DNA from: Galaxea fascicularis | Lineage: Eukaryota; Cnidaria; Anthozoa; Scleractinia; Euphylliidae | Length of the DNA stretch: 64,000 bases | Assembly: GCA_948470475.1 (NCBI GenBank) | Contig: OX419341.1 | Location: forward strand, 18,434,406 to 18,498,405 | Reading direction: 5' to 3' | Shown here: positions 26,481-41,000 of the stretch, piece after piece | Layout of the letters: every line of letters begins with the position of its first letter | Numbering within the stretch: the first letter of the stretch is position 1 | Position numbers and translations under genes: made by a program | Notes under the pieces: generated by a model | The model's input: the letters and a program-made list of their open reading frames with translations, nothing else | The model's database searches: none | Told to the model about the DNA's origin: nothing

Positions 26481-29400
26481 AATCAATTTTTTTCAGGAAT
26501 GCAGTTCTGCGCCGTGCCAAAATGGTGGAACCTGCTCAGTCGAGAACTTCTCCTTTAAATGCACCTGTCCTACAGGGTACAGTGGTAATCAGTGTGAAAA
26601 GAATGACAACGGCTGCCTACCAGACTCATGTTTAAACAATGGAACCTGCACCGACACCAGCTATGGCCACGTGTGCAATTGTGAATCCGGTTTTGCTGGA
26701 CCAAAATGCGAAGTCGACATTAATGAGTGCTCAAGTGGGCCGTGCCAGAACAACGGAAATTGCGTTGACCAGTTCAATGGCTACAAATGCTACTGCAAGC
26801 CTTCCTTTAAGGGAACAAATTGCGAGACAGGTTTGAACGCTTTTTTTCTTTGCATGTTTAATAAACTTGCAGTATATTTTAGAAATCATGGTGGTAGTCA
26901 GTCGGTAGATTCATAATGCTTTGGGTTTATGGTGTTGGCTTTTCGTTACAAGGCGACTACATACTTCTTGACCTTCTTGGTAAAAATCGGTACAAAGCTC
27001 AATGCTGAAACTATAATTATAAGACCCGATTCAGACGCCGCACTGTTCATGAGCCGAAACAAATCAATCAATTTTATTAAAAGCATATTCAACAGTAACG
27101 AAATATACACTAACCCACAGATAGCATAGCCGGCTTATCTAGGCGGGTAGTTAATTAGACTAGTCAAAATTACTCATAGAAAAAATTAATATTTACAGGA
27201 GTGATATATATATATATAATTTAAAGATGTACCAGTAATTAATGCATAATAAGTTAAGTAAAAATAATAACTGTCTAAATTAAAATCAACATTAAAATTG
27301 TTTTATGCTAACTACTCATAACACATTTGAAGTTTTTAATGAGAGTGTTGACGTCAACATAAATATTGATCAAGAAGTTTTAGTAATCTGGGCCCGGTTG
27401 TTCGAAAGCCGATTAACCTAATCCAGGATTAGGGTTAACTTTGGTTGCAGTTTTTAACTTTTGGATGAAAGTCGTTTCCACTGCTTTTCGTTTTTCAGGA
27501 TTGACTTCCCCTAATCTAAAATTTTGCAGAATATCAGCATTGAACAACGTTTGGGGAAAGAGAAATAACCTCCTTGATTAACTTTTAATCTTGGATTAGC
27601 GTTAATCGGCTTTCGAACAACCGGGCCCTGGTCTGAAGGCATCTCTTAAAAGATGTTTAGTTTTTGCATGGAGTCTAATGCATTGAATTGACTACATGAA
27701 CAGTTCGACTTCTGAATCAACAAAGAACGGCTAGTTCAATTTGGAAAGGCTCAGCCGTTGTTCCAGCCTTGCTTGGCCGGGAGTTTGGAACGGTTTTGGT
27801 TCAGACGCCAAACATTTCATGCGCCGAACTTATGTATAAATGATTACAGTGCATATATTTTGAAAACCACTGACAATATTTATTGGCTTTCCTGAAACTG
27901 TGTTAGAAACGGCTGCGGAAAGGCTAATTAAGCTCGGCGTCTGAATCAACAGGAGTACCTTTGTTAATTTGGGCGGTTGATCCAAGTTCGAATTTGGTTC
28001 GGCTGATGAAAAAATACGGAGTCTGAATAGGGCCTAAGATACTACTTGATTAGAGTAAAACACGAACGTCTTTCAGAAACTACCTCTTTCATTTTAAAAG
28101 AGTTTAAGTTCACACATCTTCATTCGGTGTGTTGACCAAGTCAAAAACCCAAAACTGTAGCGCAATAATTTCAACCGGTAATGATATCAAGGGTAAATCA
28201 CATCAACTTCAAATGTGTTCAATTTATTTAAGATGAATGTATTTGATTTCAGAGGTATCCACTGACTTTGACATGGAGTTTAGCAGGTCCGCGGGTCGTG
28301 GTACTTCAATCGTAGAGATGCGTCAGGAATTATACGCTTTCACCGTTGCCTTCTGGATGAAAGTTGATAACCTCATGGTTGATCCAGGAACTCCTATTTC
28401 ATACGCTGTTCAAGTTGGAGGTAATATACACGCACTACATGTATTACTGACAGTCAACGACGATCACATTCGTCGTGGCTACAGCTGTTTCGGGAAAGGT
28501 TGTCCCAAAGAAGACAAATTCCATGTGCAGATGCATAATAAAACTAGTCTTTGTTCGTCCGAAATTTTCAACCTTTATTTCCCCAGTGTTAACACATAGC
28601 GTTGCGGGGTAGTTTTTGACGACATATGCAGAGTAGCCGCCACTTCATCTACACTGCACCCTCAAAACTCTCTCATTCCGTTTTCCCGCCATCGCAGGTC
28701 CTCACGGCTGTATGGTCGCGGCATCGTCGGTTCTGGGCGTTTATCAATATTCGTTATATCCCAAACTACCTTTCGGGATTTTCGCGTACGTATTTTTTGC
28801 TTTTCTTGGGACAACCTTTCCCGAAACAGCTGTATACTTCTGCAGAAAAACACACACTCACTTTTTATCCAGCACGAACGCGTAGTTACAACGACAGGCC
28901 AAAGCCAGAGGCTTATATAGCATAGGGTCATGACACAGAGATGGCAAATAAAAAGGCTGATGAAAAGGGTGTCAACTAATCCAACTACTTTAAGGGTTGA
29001 GACTGAAAGTGCTATAATAACAAACCGTGTGACGCAACACCGAGAGGTTTTTCAGATACATACATGGAATGAATACAGAGCGGAACAAAATTGCTTGTTA
29101 AGGCTATAAAAGGCCTACGATTCTTGGCGGGGAGTTAAAAGATAGAATCAAATTTCACAAAAATTAATGGAAAGTATAATTCAGTTCATTTCGATGTACC
29201 AAATCTTGAAGCAAATCCTGAAGCCACTGAACCTCGTTAACCAAATTTGTTTACAGTTGCTTAGGGAAAACCGAAAAAAGTTTGCATCTACATCTACATG
29301 GTTTCAGCACTCGACAAACTCTAAGTTGGCTGATGGCTGTTTTTGTGTGACTTACACGAAGTGTGTAGCCACATTATGGCACGATCAGATATATTTATTT

Positions 29401-29643
29401 GTCCACAAGAGTCGAGCGCCTGTCACGTGGTCCAGTAAGCCATACATGTACGCAATGCGGACCTATGTTTGTCTGTGCCTTCATGCACCGTAAACCTTTG
29501 TTGGGATATCACGCCAAGCCAGCCACTTGCTAAACAAAACAGTGGGTGATTTGGTTTGAGCTACTTTAAGTTTCATTGCAATTACAATTGTCACTGTCAA
29601 TGCTATTTTCACTTCCTTTTCCATTCCCATTGCAATAATAATA

Positions 29644-29674
<31 letters not shown>

Positions 29675-32039
29675 CAAGATGATGTATTTTATTTTCTCTT
29701 ATTAGATAATCTTGTGGACAACGCCCTAGTAATTCACGACTACAATGGTTTTAACGTCTGGGTCATGGGCCAGAAAGCTTTTACCAACGTGCCGGCTAAT
29801 GATGGTAGTTGGCATCACTTAGTATTCACGTGGCAGAGCTCCACCGGCGCATGGAAAGTTTACAAGGACGGTAGCAACGTTAGACAAAGTGCAGACGATG
29901 AACTTCTGCAAAAAGGAGAAGTAAGTTCTGAAGGAGACATTTTGAGGGACCTTGAATAAACACAGGGGCACCCAACGAAAATTATTTGGAAAATGAGGAA
30001 TAATAGGCAAGAACATTACAATAAAGCGCTAATAAAACATTTTTTCGCGTTTTTCAATGTTGCTGATAGGGAAAAAAAGTTGTTTCGCTCACCCAGGATG
30101 ATCATGAGCAAAATTTCAGCTCCCAGCTGGATAGAGAGGGAAATTCCCAGCCAGCCGACTTTGTGTCATTATTTGCCAGCCAGCAAATTATATTGGACAT
30201 ACACAAACATAATGCCACGCAACGCTAACCCCGTGGATACGATCCGCTCGTCGAACCGGTCACGACCCGGTAGTCTGAAATGTCAGCCGTCTCCTCTCCC
30301 TATCCCACGGGGGGCGCTGGCGAGAGAGACGTCTGAATTCCGAGCGTTATAATGTCATCCGGTGACGTCACGTTTTAATTTAGGCAACGTTGCATAAATT
30401 TCATTTTTTACCAGGACGGCGGTCACGATGTCGATTGCATGCATATGTATGAAGGTGTCTGGGTTTTGTGTGCCGTTAAGCTTGACGTTAAGCTCTGGAG
30501 TAAATTTACGGGATCGTAATTCTTTCCCAATCGAACTCGAATTGACGAAGCTGCCATTAAAGCTTGCAATTGACAACAGCGCGCGTATGTGTTTTCCCTG
30601 TCATCGCAAAAGTCCTTCGAGGAAAATTTGCCCACAATAACGTCAATAACGGATGAGTTCGTGCGCAATTTTGGAGAAAGATAGTGAACCAAAGGAATTT
30701 ATTCCTTACTTCGCCCCTAGCATCCCTACGAAAGAGGTGGAACAATCATTCATAGGTGCGAGTTGTCAGTAAATTAAACTTGTCAAAGCCGATGTGAAGG
30801 TTTAAAGCAAAGCGGTCCTCTGTTCATCCTTCAACTTTGTCAAGCCAAACGTCAATAAATCCCTGCAAACGTGCCTCCAATATTGTGTTGAAATCGCCGT
30901 GTGTGTTCCCCGCGATGAAATAAATCTTAACTATGTAACGCAATACTAAGAAGTTCTGTGTTCCCCAACGTTGCTTGCGAATGTAACCGTTGGCGTGTTG
31001 AACCAATGATAAAAAGTCATCTAATTCAAATGTGTAAGAACCAATCAAAAACTACCTACCATATCTGCACAAGTACGTGACGTCACCGGACGACATTATA
31101 ACGCTCGGAATTCAGACGTCTCTCTTGCCCACGCCCCTTGTGGGTTAGGGAGAGAAGACGGCTGACATTTCAGACTAACGACCCGGTCAAAACTGTTGTT
31201 TTTTATGCACATGCAATGAATTGAACCAGCGGTAAGCGTCATGTGAACGGGTTCTCTTCCAGAGTCCTTCAGTTTCTGTTGTCAGCCAACCAGCACGGAC
31301 CGAAATGCTAAAAATATTAACAGTTTCCAGCGAAAGTGCATGAAAATTAATAATTTGCCAGCCAGCTGAATTTCCACTGCGGAAGAGATATTTTGCAGAA
31401 CACCTTCGTTGGGTACCCCTGTAAACAGTTCAAGTGAATGCAAATTAGCATGCACTACGGCTAACATTTCACTAAGCTTCAATCGCTATCAGTGCGCAAC
31501 GAGATCGATTTTAGCAAATTTAACTGAAGACTCGGACCCCTTTTTAGTTTAGCTTTAAGTTTAGCTCTAAGGGTTTAATAGTTTTTACAATAAGATAGGG
31601 TTTTCAGAGTTCTTGTATATTTAAATATGGACTTTAATTTAGTATTTGTTTTAATTTTTATATCTTACCATTGTTTGCGCACGATAGGTATTAAATTATT
31701 ATTATTATTATTTTTAATCAATCTTAGAATGTTAGTAGATCATATATTGAGTCGTAAGTTATATTAAGGTCCAGGACCTAGGCTTCCAAGGAAACACAAT
31801 TGTTGCAGTTCGCAGTCAGTACGCCTGTATAGTACAGAATAGGCTCCCATAATCGCAGTCGTCTTCCTGTAGACAGAGTTTAACAAGTTGCGGTAATTTA
31901 ATCAGATACTTTTTTATTTCACTTTTGATCTTTTTAGAATGTTGTATACATTATCTTAGTTATTATTATTGTTATTATTATTATTATTTTTATTAGATAT
32001 GGTGATTATATATTAGATGATGATTTTTATCTAAAAAAA

Positions 32040-32070
<31 letters not shown>

Positions 32071-35000
32071 AAGTGGAACCGGTAAAAGTAAATTATAATT
32101 ATTTTAAACACCATAATTTCATGATGTATACGAAATAAATCAGAGATATAAATTCTCGCATTCAAAACCTTGGAAAAAGATCACTATTAAAAAAATAGTC
32201 TCGGTTTTTCGTTCCTATTATGTTGGCACACGTATACGCAACATTTTGGTCGAAGAGTGTACCACGTGACACTGTTATGAAAGTTGATTGTACTTTCTTT
32301 TCACTAACACAATAGTAATAATTACAATATTTGTGATACGCATTGAATAGTTGTCGCGGTCATTTCTATGTTGACCTCGCACTGACACTTTGATGTTGTT
32401 TATTTGTCCTTTTTGAGATATAACGTCATGTCATGCCAAATTAATGACCAGTAACAAACTTGGGCAAATTATGTAAATTATGTGCTGTAGGGTTGTGCAT
32501 CATATTAATGGTAGTCTACAACATTACCATAAACGTGCCTTCTTGGTAACAAACTGACAAAAGTTGTGATCTAGCTCAGATGTTAGGCTGGGCCCGGTCA
32601 ACCAAAGTACTTTTTTTCTGCTACAAATTGCAAATTAAAGCTTATTCATATTGAGCTGTGTCCGCATATTCCAACTGACCATTTTTTATAATCAAATTAA
32701 GTAAATACATGCACATCGTACAGGCCTGTGCAATGCTGAAGAAACTGCTGGCATGTGAGTTTTTACATGTATGTCAATGACAAAGTGTCAGATATAGTTT
32801 TCCTTAGTTCTGTCTGTGACTCTAATGCATAATACTAATGTTGAACACAAAATTGTTTTTATGGAAGCCTCCATTGTCTGTTCAGGGTCAGTGGCACATA
32901 TGGAAGTAATAATTATCAACATGTCATTTTGTCCTGCTTTGTGCACTGAAGGACGATTTTTTAAATCAAACACCAAAGAATAATACAAACAAATGACATT
33001 CAGCTGAATTAAAAAAAAACAGAACAGTAAAAATAATTTGAAACTGACAAAAGGTTAGTGAAGGTGATTGTCTTGAATTGTGAACAACAATGGTAAAATG
33101 TTAAATCAACTGTTTCACTTTTAGCAAGCCAGAAATATTTATAAACACCTCCTAAGATCAATGCTCTTAAACAAAACATGAATAGCTCACGTTGTCTTGA
33201 AAAATACATGTACATTTTGTGTTTTTTAACCAAATGCATTTTTTTTCACTGCGTCGTTGCTTCAAATTTATTTATATTTAAGCTTCAGTAACAATTCTTC
33301 CACGAAGCTATTCACTCGACTAAATCATCAACATTAACTCGCTCAGTACTATCACAATAAGTTGCAATTTCTGTCCCCTTGAAACTAATCAAAAGATAAA
33401 AGGTGAAAATTTGCATAAATGTCGGGCATCATGTGGTTCAAACGTTTTGCTATCGAAAATTAAAATAACACACTTTGTGACTTGAGCATAAAAATTGCTA
33501 TTCAAACTGACTTAAAGTGGAACTATCGCTTACCAGACTTACTCCAGAATCCCGGAAATGCCTCATGGGTATCATAGAGAAAAATCTTCGTCACAATCTC
33601 CTAACTTTGTATATACATGTTAAACAATTGAATTTTTGTTGTTGTTTTTTTTTTTTTAACTCTCGAAATACTTTTTAAACCTTGAACATTTTAGGTTATT
33701 GCATCAGGAGGCACCTTTGTACTAGGACAGGAACAGGACGAGGTTGGTAAAAACTTTAGCGCCAATGAAGCTTTCATCGGTAAACTCAGCCAGTTGAATG
33801 TATGGAGTTATGAACTGCCAGCAGAGGACATCGCAACCATGGCTAAGCACTCCGACAACATAATCGGGAATGTGGTGGGGTGGTCAGATTTCTACGATCC
33901 TGCAAACAGTGCTATAAAAAAAATTGAGCCTTCTGAAGCCAGAACAGGTACGCCATGATGAAAAGGGGTAGTAGTAACTCTTACCAAGGATTATTACAAC
34001 TGCTATAAGCTCGAGTTATTACAATTATGACAAGTGTAATTTGATACCGATCAAGTCATTCCTTTAGACATAACCTAATTATATAACAAGCTGTGTTATG
34101 CATGCATTTTGACTGGTTCTTACTCAATTTATGATCTATTAGAGGAAAGACGCACGGTTGACGTCATCACCGAAAACATTTTCCCTTTGTTTTTCTAAAA
34201 TGGCAGAAAGTTTTGAAAATTTTGAGGGCATTTTACCATATTGGGAAGCGAAGACGTAGAAAAAAGTCTGGCCGAGGCTGTGGACAAATTCGAAAAGCAA
34301 GAAGAAGGAAAAAAAACACGTTTCTTTGTAGAAAATGACTTGAACTCAAGCAGTCTCAGCCGAGCGCCACTAAAAGAAGCAACAGTGACACACTAGGCTA
34401 TCGCCTCGTGTGACACTCTTTCGTACTTACCACATTTTGACGTCATCTGTGATCTATTACTGAACAGACGCACAGCAACATGGAATCTATTTTTTAAATC
34501 CATCTGTTTATCTCGGATGGCCGAGTGGTTTAGGGCGCTGGATTTCAATGTGGTGACCTAGGTTAAATCCCGTTCTGGCCACTTGCTGGTGTTACTCTGG
34601 AGAAGTGCCCAGGTTCAACTCCTCGGTCATTCTTGTAAATAGCCAACTGGTCTGCCTCCCGCCAGTTGGGATTCTTAACTCTCTTGTTCTCGTTTGTATT
34701 ATTTGTTTCATTTGTTCTGAAAAGTCCCTCTTGGGCAGTGGTCAATTAAGTATCTATTTATTTATTATTAGTCTGTCTGTTTGTTTGTTTGTTTGTTTAT
34801 TTACCTTCATCAGATAACAAATGCTGGACAAACTGGATCAACAACGATTCCCCAACCAGTGGTACTGGAGATACAGAAACCAACACCGCATGTGCAAATC
34901 CAAGTAGTTACGATTGCCAGACTGTTGAAGGATTCGGCTTGTTTGACGTCGAATTGAACGAAACCACTTGCTCAAGTAGCGGAGTCGAGTGTTTGAATAG

Positions 35001-38000
35001 TGATCAGCGAGCTGATCGAAGCTGCCCTGATTTTAAAGTGCGTTACGTCTGTTCATGTCCAGGTAAGGTATAATTTTCGGCATTTCTCAGGTTGGTTGTT
35101 CAGTGTTTCTCACATGTTACGCTTTGGTAATTTAAAACAAATGCGTTGTAAATAGGTTGAATCAGCTGTATGTTTTCATTCACACAATAAAATTAAACCC
35201 TTTCATCAGCGCAAGGTTGAAAACATGTTCTAGTAGTACACCTTAACCAGACCATCCAAAATGAGATTACCCTAATGGAACACAACCTTAACCACCCGCT
35301 GATAAATTGCGTTATTCTTTTGCAGCAAATACCGCTTGTTCTAGCAACCCTTGTGGAGCGCACGGAACATGTCAGGCTCTTCCAGTTGGCTATAACTGCG
35401 TATGCAACGCGGGATACGAAGGTCGACACTGCGACACAGGTACAAGAAAAATAGTGACACGCCTGTATGTTGCGCATGAACAGACAGGGATACAGCGAAA
35501 AAAATAACGGATAGTTAGAAGAAGAATTAATATAATCGAGACTCTAACTTGCTGTCTCTTTCTGCGGTCTCTTAATGAGGATGTCTTCCTTATCAGTCCT
35601 TACTGCGCGAGATATAACCTGAACAAAAATATTCATTTTTGAGAAATTCGATTTTTGCAGTTGAAATAGTTCATATTTGAGGATGAACTTTGTTCAACCG
35701 ATTTATTTTTGAGCGATTTTCCTTGTGAAATCATATCCACCTTACAGTTCAACATTGTTAAACGGGATTGCGATGCAATCACACAGGATTGGTGTTCAAA
35801 AATAATTTCTTAACTGAGTGAATGACATTGGGCTTTGTTGCCTCAAAAGCTGTGCAGTGCCCTAGTACCGGTACAATAGCAAATGGACAACACAGTGGTA
35901 GCCGTTTATTGGGAGGACAGACGACAATCACATGTAATGCCGGATTTAGGGCGAGTGGAACAGCAACCTTGAACTGCGTTGATGGTAAATGGGACGCACC
36001 AGTACCGCTATGTGTTGGTAAGTTGACATGGTATTAATTTAGTTCAATTATGATCTGTTACCAGGCGCGGATCCAGGATTTTTTAATGGGGGGTGGCTGA
36101 TACAGTCGACCACCAAACTATACTATATTTTTTGGGACCCATGCATGTATTTCCTTTTTTTCACGTATTAGATTTTTATGATCGGCTTCTCCAAAGGGGG
36201 GTGGCTAGCCACCCAATCCATCCCCCCCTGGATCCGCCCCTGTGTTACAATTTTTACAACATTTAGGAAACAATCGCCACCTCGTACATCGCAGACGAAA
36301 CAACAATAATTTATTTTATTGAATAACTCAACAGTTTGCAAATCTCCACAACCCACAAGTATTAACCTAGTCGTGGCGAGTTGTGCTTACTAATAAAAAT
36401 TCATATAAACACACGTACAATGAAGGTATGCACTGACAGTAACCAAAGTCGATCGATAAATTGCTTGATACATAAATTAGCCAATTAGTCAGTAGAGTAA
36501 AAGAAGAAGAATAGAAAGGAGGGAAATCAAATAATAGAGTAATTTCAAAAATCATGAAAATAATTAAAAAGCTATAAAGAAGAGAGGGTGCCCCAACATA
36601 AGCGTCTTCGGCATGAAAAATTTCAAAACACATTTCACGCTTTTCCTTGAAAAGAATTTACAGTACTGTGCTTCGGGAATTCGTCAGAAGACCGAAACGT
36701 TCCAACGTGCCTATAATACATTTCTGTATCAGAGGTCAGTGTCATTTGAACATTTCACTGCACACATTTAGTTATTGGATGCATAATTATGTAAAGTGCA
36801 GAGACGCAGTCAATGTGGTTTCCACAGCCCCGTAATCTACATTCAAGGCTGCGAAAAAGAACCGAGAGCAATAATTAGTTTAAGGAGATGTTGTGTAAAA
36901 AGCAGGACGAATCGAGCACTTTATTTGTTTCCTACTTTAGATGTTGACGAGTGTACAGAGGGGACATCAGGATGTGGGCAAAATTGCGTTAACACCTATG
37001 GAAGTTACTTATGCAAGTGTAACGCAGGATATTCGTTAAACGCAGACGAAAAAACCTGCACAGGTAAAAAATAACTGAATTAGCACGAGCAAGAGCACTG
37101 TAACTGATTGCTCTTTCTTCAACTCGATATCATTTAAGTTCTCAAAATTAAATATTGACTAATCACGCAAATGGAGACTGGTCTTTGACTCACTGGTTCA
37201 ATGCGAAATGTTCTTTTTCTTTGTTGTGCTGGTACCATTTTTTTGTTTATTACTGTAGTTTCTAAACGCTTACATCTAACAATACGACCCTATAGTTACC
37301 TTACTTAGCAGTAATACATACTTGCATAACAAGCAACTTGATTGTAGCCAGGCTTGTGAGCGAGGATTGCCAGTGCTACTTCGCATTGGGCTGCTAATTA
37401 AGTATGCGCCTTCTCTTTTCACGCACTCATGCTATGAAGATTTCACTGTGCTTTTCTTTCCTTGATTACTATCAACATTGAAGATTTTGTTATATTGCTC
37501 AAGTTGTTTTGATTCACCATATTATTTGAGAAAGTTTCTCCTGAGTTACGGCTAATTAAAAAATAGGGCCGGACACAGTTCAGCACTGAAAAAGTTAATG
37601 TCGTAGTGGTCTCTTTACAGACATCGATGAATGCGCAACCAACAACGGAAACTGCCAACAAAGTTGCCATAACAGTGTGGGAAGCCACCGGTGTACATGT
37701 GCATCAGGGTACACGCTAAGCTCTGATGGTAGATCATGCGAAGGTAATATCAACTAACGGGAATAACCGCTGTATTTTCGCCTTTTAATCATAACTAGTA
37801 TCACTAGTTACGTTAAGCGCAAGGGTTACTCTAATGGAATCTCTTTGGCTTTTTTCGTCGTCAGATTCGATTTAACGCTGGTTTATTTTCATTCCTTTAC
37901 CCAAATTTACGCCATGGCAACCAGCAAAGACATCACTTTAACCGTGAGGTGCTCAAAATCTCTCCATAAAGGCAACCAGGAATTGGTGGCAGTAGTAAAA

Positions 38001-41000
38001 TTCCGTAGTCTAGCGACAGATATAGAAGTAAACTATCACTGTATAACGTTTTCCCTTCCTGAATACAGACACTAACGAATGCTCCAGTAATGAGGGACTG
38101 GGACCCTGCGAGCAAATTTGCATCAACACGTTTATGGGACACGAATGCCTCTGTAATCCGGGATTCACGCTAAACAACGATGGAGTGACATGCCAAGGTC
38201 AGCAAATTTGTTGCAACTTCCGACCACTTGTCTTTGCTTGTCTACTTCCTTAAATCATGCCGCTCACTATCAGATTTGAGAGCAAACCCACGTTTCCCAT
38301 TTACCCCACATTATTAATTCCAAGTTATTCATTTATTCAAAAACTTTTCTTTGCTCAGTCATTGTTGCTTCGATACGTCAGCTGGTACTAAGTATCAGCA
38401 CGCAAATGGAAAAAAAGATTGGGAAGCCGAAGAACCTTGTTGCCTACATATTTCGAAGTTCAAAACAAACTAAGCTTTTACTATTTTCTAGCTGTTAAGG
38501 AGCTCAGACGGACCTTTTACGTCCGTGCCCATCATTTATCTTTCCCCCTCTAATCAATTTTTTTCCAGTCTTGCCCATGCTTAAATTTGTATTTTATGTA
38601 CTTCAGTGCAGTTACCTTAGAGTAAAGCAGTCACTTATGTACCATGCTTCAATCATGATGTCGTTGCGCACGTAGTTAGGTAAATTTTTCAGGCCTTCAA
38701 TGATTTTTTAAATATCACAACAATCTCTCTTCAAAACTACTACGTGGTAAGACGCAGCCAAGCTTATCCACCACGAACGTGGTTCCGTATTCATATCATC
38801 TACGCCTAATTAAAATGGCGCAATTATTTTGCTGTTCAATTAACAGCAATCTCATGCCCGGCCATATCGAGTTTTGCGAACGGAGCTCTTGATCCTTCCA
38901 CTCCGGCAACATCTGTTGGAAGTACAGTGCGTTTTTCATGCAACGTGGGTTACGTTCTGAGAGGGGTTTCATCAAGAGTTTGCTTGGCTGATGGATCGTG
39001 GTCCGGATATGCGCCTCGTTGTGACGGTATGTTCTAAGTTCACTGTACTTGTATAACTTCGTCTAAAGGAACGTTTACATGACAGTGAGAAGTATTTTAT
39101 TGATACGAGAAATTTGCACGTTGTTGACATGTATCAATTTTGTGGTGACGTTGATTATACCCAATTGAAGAATGGCCCTCTTCAGTTTTTCATTTCCGCA
39201 GTTCATATATGGTTTATTTCATATAGATCATTCAGGTTGATTATACCTCAAACGTTTTGGTATTGAATTGACAAGCCACAAGAGATATTTGTACGAATGA
39301 AACACAAAACAACGCTCCATATATGTGCCCTTGCTTTGATATAATCAGAATCAAGGAAACGTATTGCAAATAAAACAATGCAGGCCGCCGTCTTACAGTT
39401 TTCAGCCCTCAGGTCTAATAGGAACCGTTTTAAACTGATATCGCCTATCCCTTTTTGTTGAAGATTAGCGACTAATTTGTAAGCAAAAATGCCCTTAGTC
39501 TTGATTAAATCCGCATTTTGCCCCAAAGACACAAAAATTCCCTCGACGGGACCTTCTTGATATATAGCTACCGTCTTTTTGTTATTCAGTTGTGAGATGC
39601 ATCCTTCCCGGGGAACTGAAGGACGGCACACGTAGCACTGCAGCAAATTCCTACAACACTGTGGTCTCCTACGAATGCAATTCAGGATTCCGATTGGTTG
39701 GTTCATCTACGCGCACATGCCAGGCCGATGGAACTTGGAGTGGTGAACATCCTTATTGTATAGGTACGCTATACTCACTCTTAAAACATCTAAAGAAGTA
39801 TTGGAATAAGTAAAACGGTAGATGCTTTAGAAATCTGTAAGTACAAAAAATCTTCATAAATATTTTGCAAATAATTCCAAGGCCAAAAGTACTATAAGGC
39901 AGCTTTAATCCTGGTCAAGATTTTTGGACGCACTCCAGGCTAAATTCAAACGTCGTCTGACTATAATCATGAATAAACTTGAGTTTACATCTGCGAGTGT
40001 AGATTATTTCACCGATAAACATTAATAAACGAGTAAATTGAAAGAAGTGCAAAGTGCAGTGTTCAAAAATAAAGGCAATTTTAAGACATTTATTATGAAA
40101 CAAAGCTAATGCATGGATAAGCAAAGGCTCCGGTCTTTTTTTTTAACTGGGAAAACAATATACACCATTTCCGAGTTGTAGGTGTGAGGTTCATATCACT
40201 CCTTCGCTTCATTGATTCAGGCTGGTCAAACATTTAGTGAATCCGATGATAAATGATGAGGCTTATATTCCGCGATTTTAACTATGAGTCAACTGTACAA
40301 TAGCTCGCTCGCAGGTTAAATGTTCAACTAAAACAACGAGATTAAAACGGGCAAATGTGGAACAAAATTTCGCAAAAAATGACTAACAAAAGATATTCAG
40401 AAAAAGAGGAACTTACTTTTGACAATCTTCTCTGGGATAAGCGGAACCGAAATAGCCTAATGCGTAAAATATGACGGACTTATCAATGTAACACTTATGC
40501 TTGGAGTGCCATAGAACATGAGGAACATTAAGAAATAGCACCATTTTAAAATCCTCTACACACGTTCGACTTTCCTCAGCCCGTATTTTTTTTCAGACTG
40601 CCTAGATGACTTTCCTGAGTTCGACAGTTCTGTGTGAAACGTCTATAAAACACATCTGAAGTGTCCATGCCAGTTCTTAATCTAGGTGCTCGAAAGCAAC
40701 AAGAGGAGCATGTTTCCTGTTGTTTGCCAGCTGTTCATATTTCGTTTGTTTCTTGTCGTTTGTTTGTTTGTTTCTTTGTTTTTGCTCATTTATCCTTGTT
40801 TGCTTGTAATGATTTCGATGTCGGTGTATACCGCTGGAAATATAATCGAAGTCTCTTGCACCAGTCGTTCTTAAGTCTTTTCCCTGGCACTACTGATAAT
40901 GATGTTGCATATGTCATCAACTTCTTTCTTTTTTTTGCGCAGCCGCTGACTGTCCTGAGCCTTCAGTACCGAGTAATGGCCAGCTGATTGGCCTTCAAAG

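Noticed and set aside
28237..28599. Longer exon 18
   Set aside because: The frame remains open past 28,420, but that loses pentraxin sequence, which resumes in frame at exon 19 after a good donor.
39248..39706. 152-codon antisense open frame
   Set aside because: It is antisense to sushi exon 28 over part of its length and has no domain or splice context.
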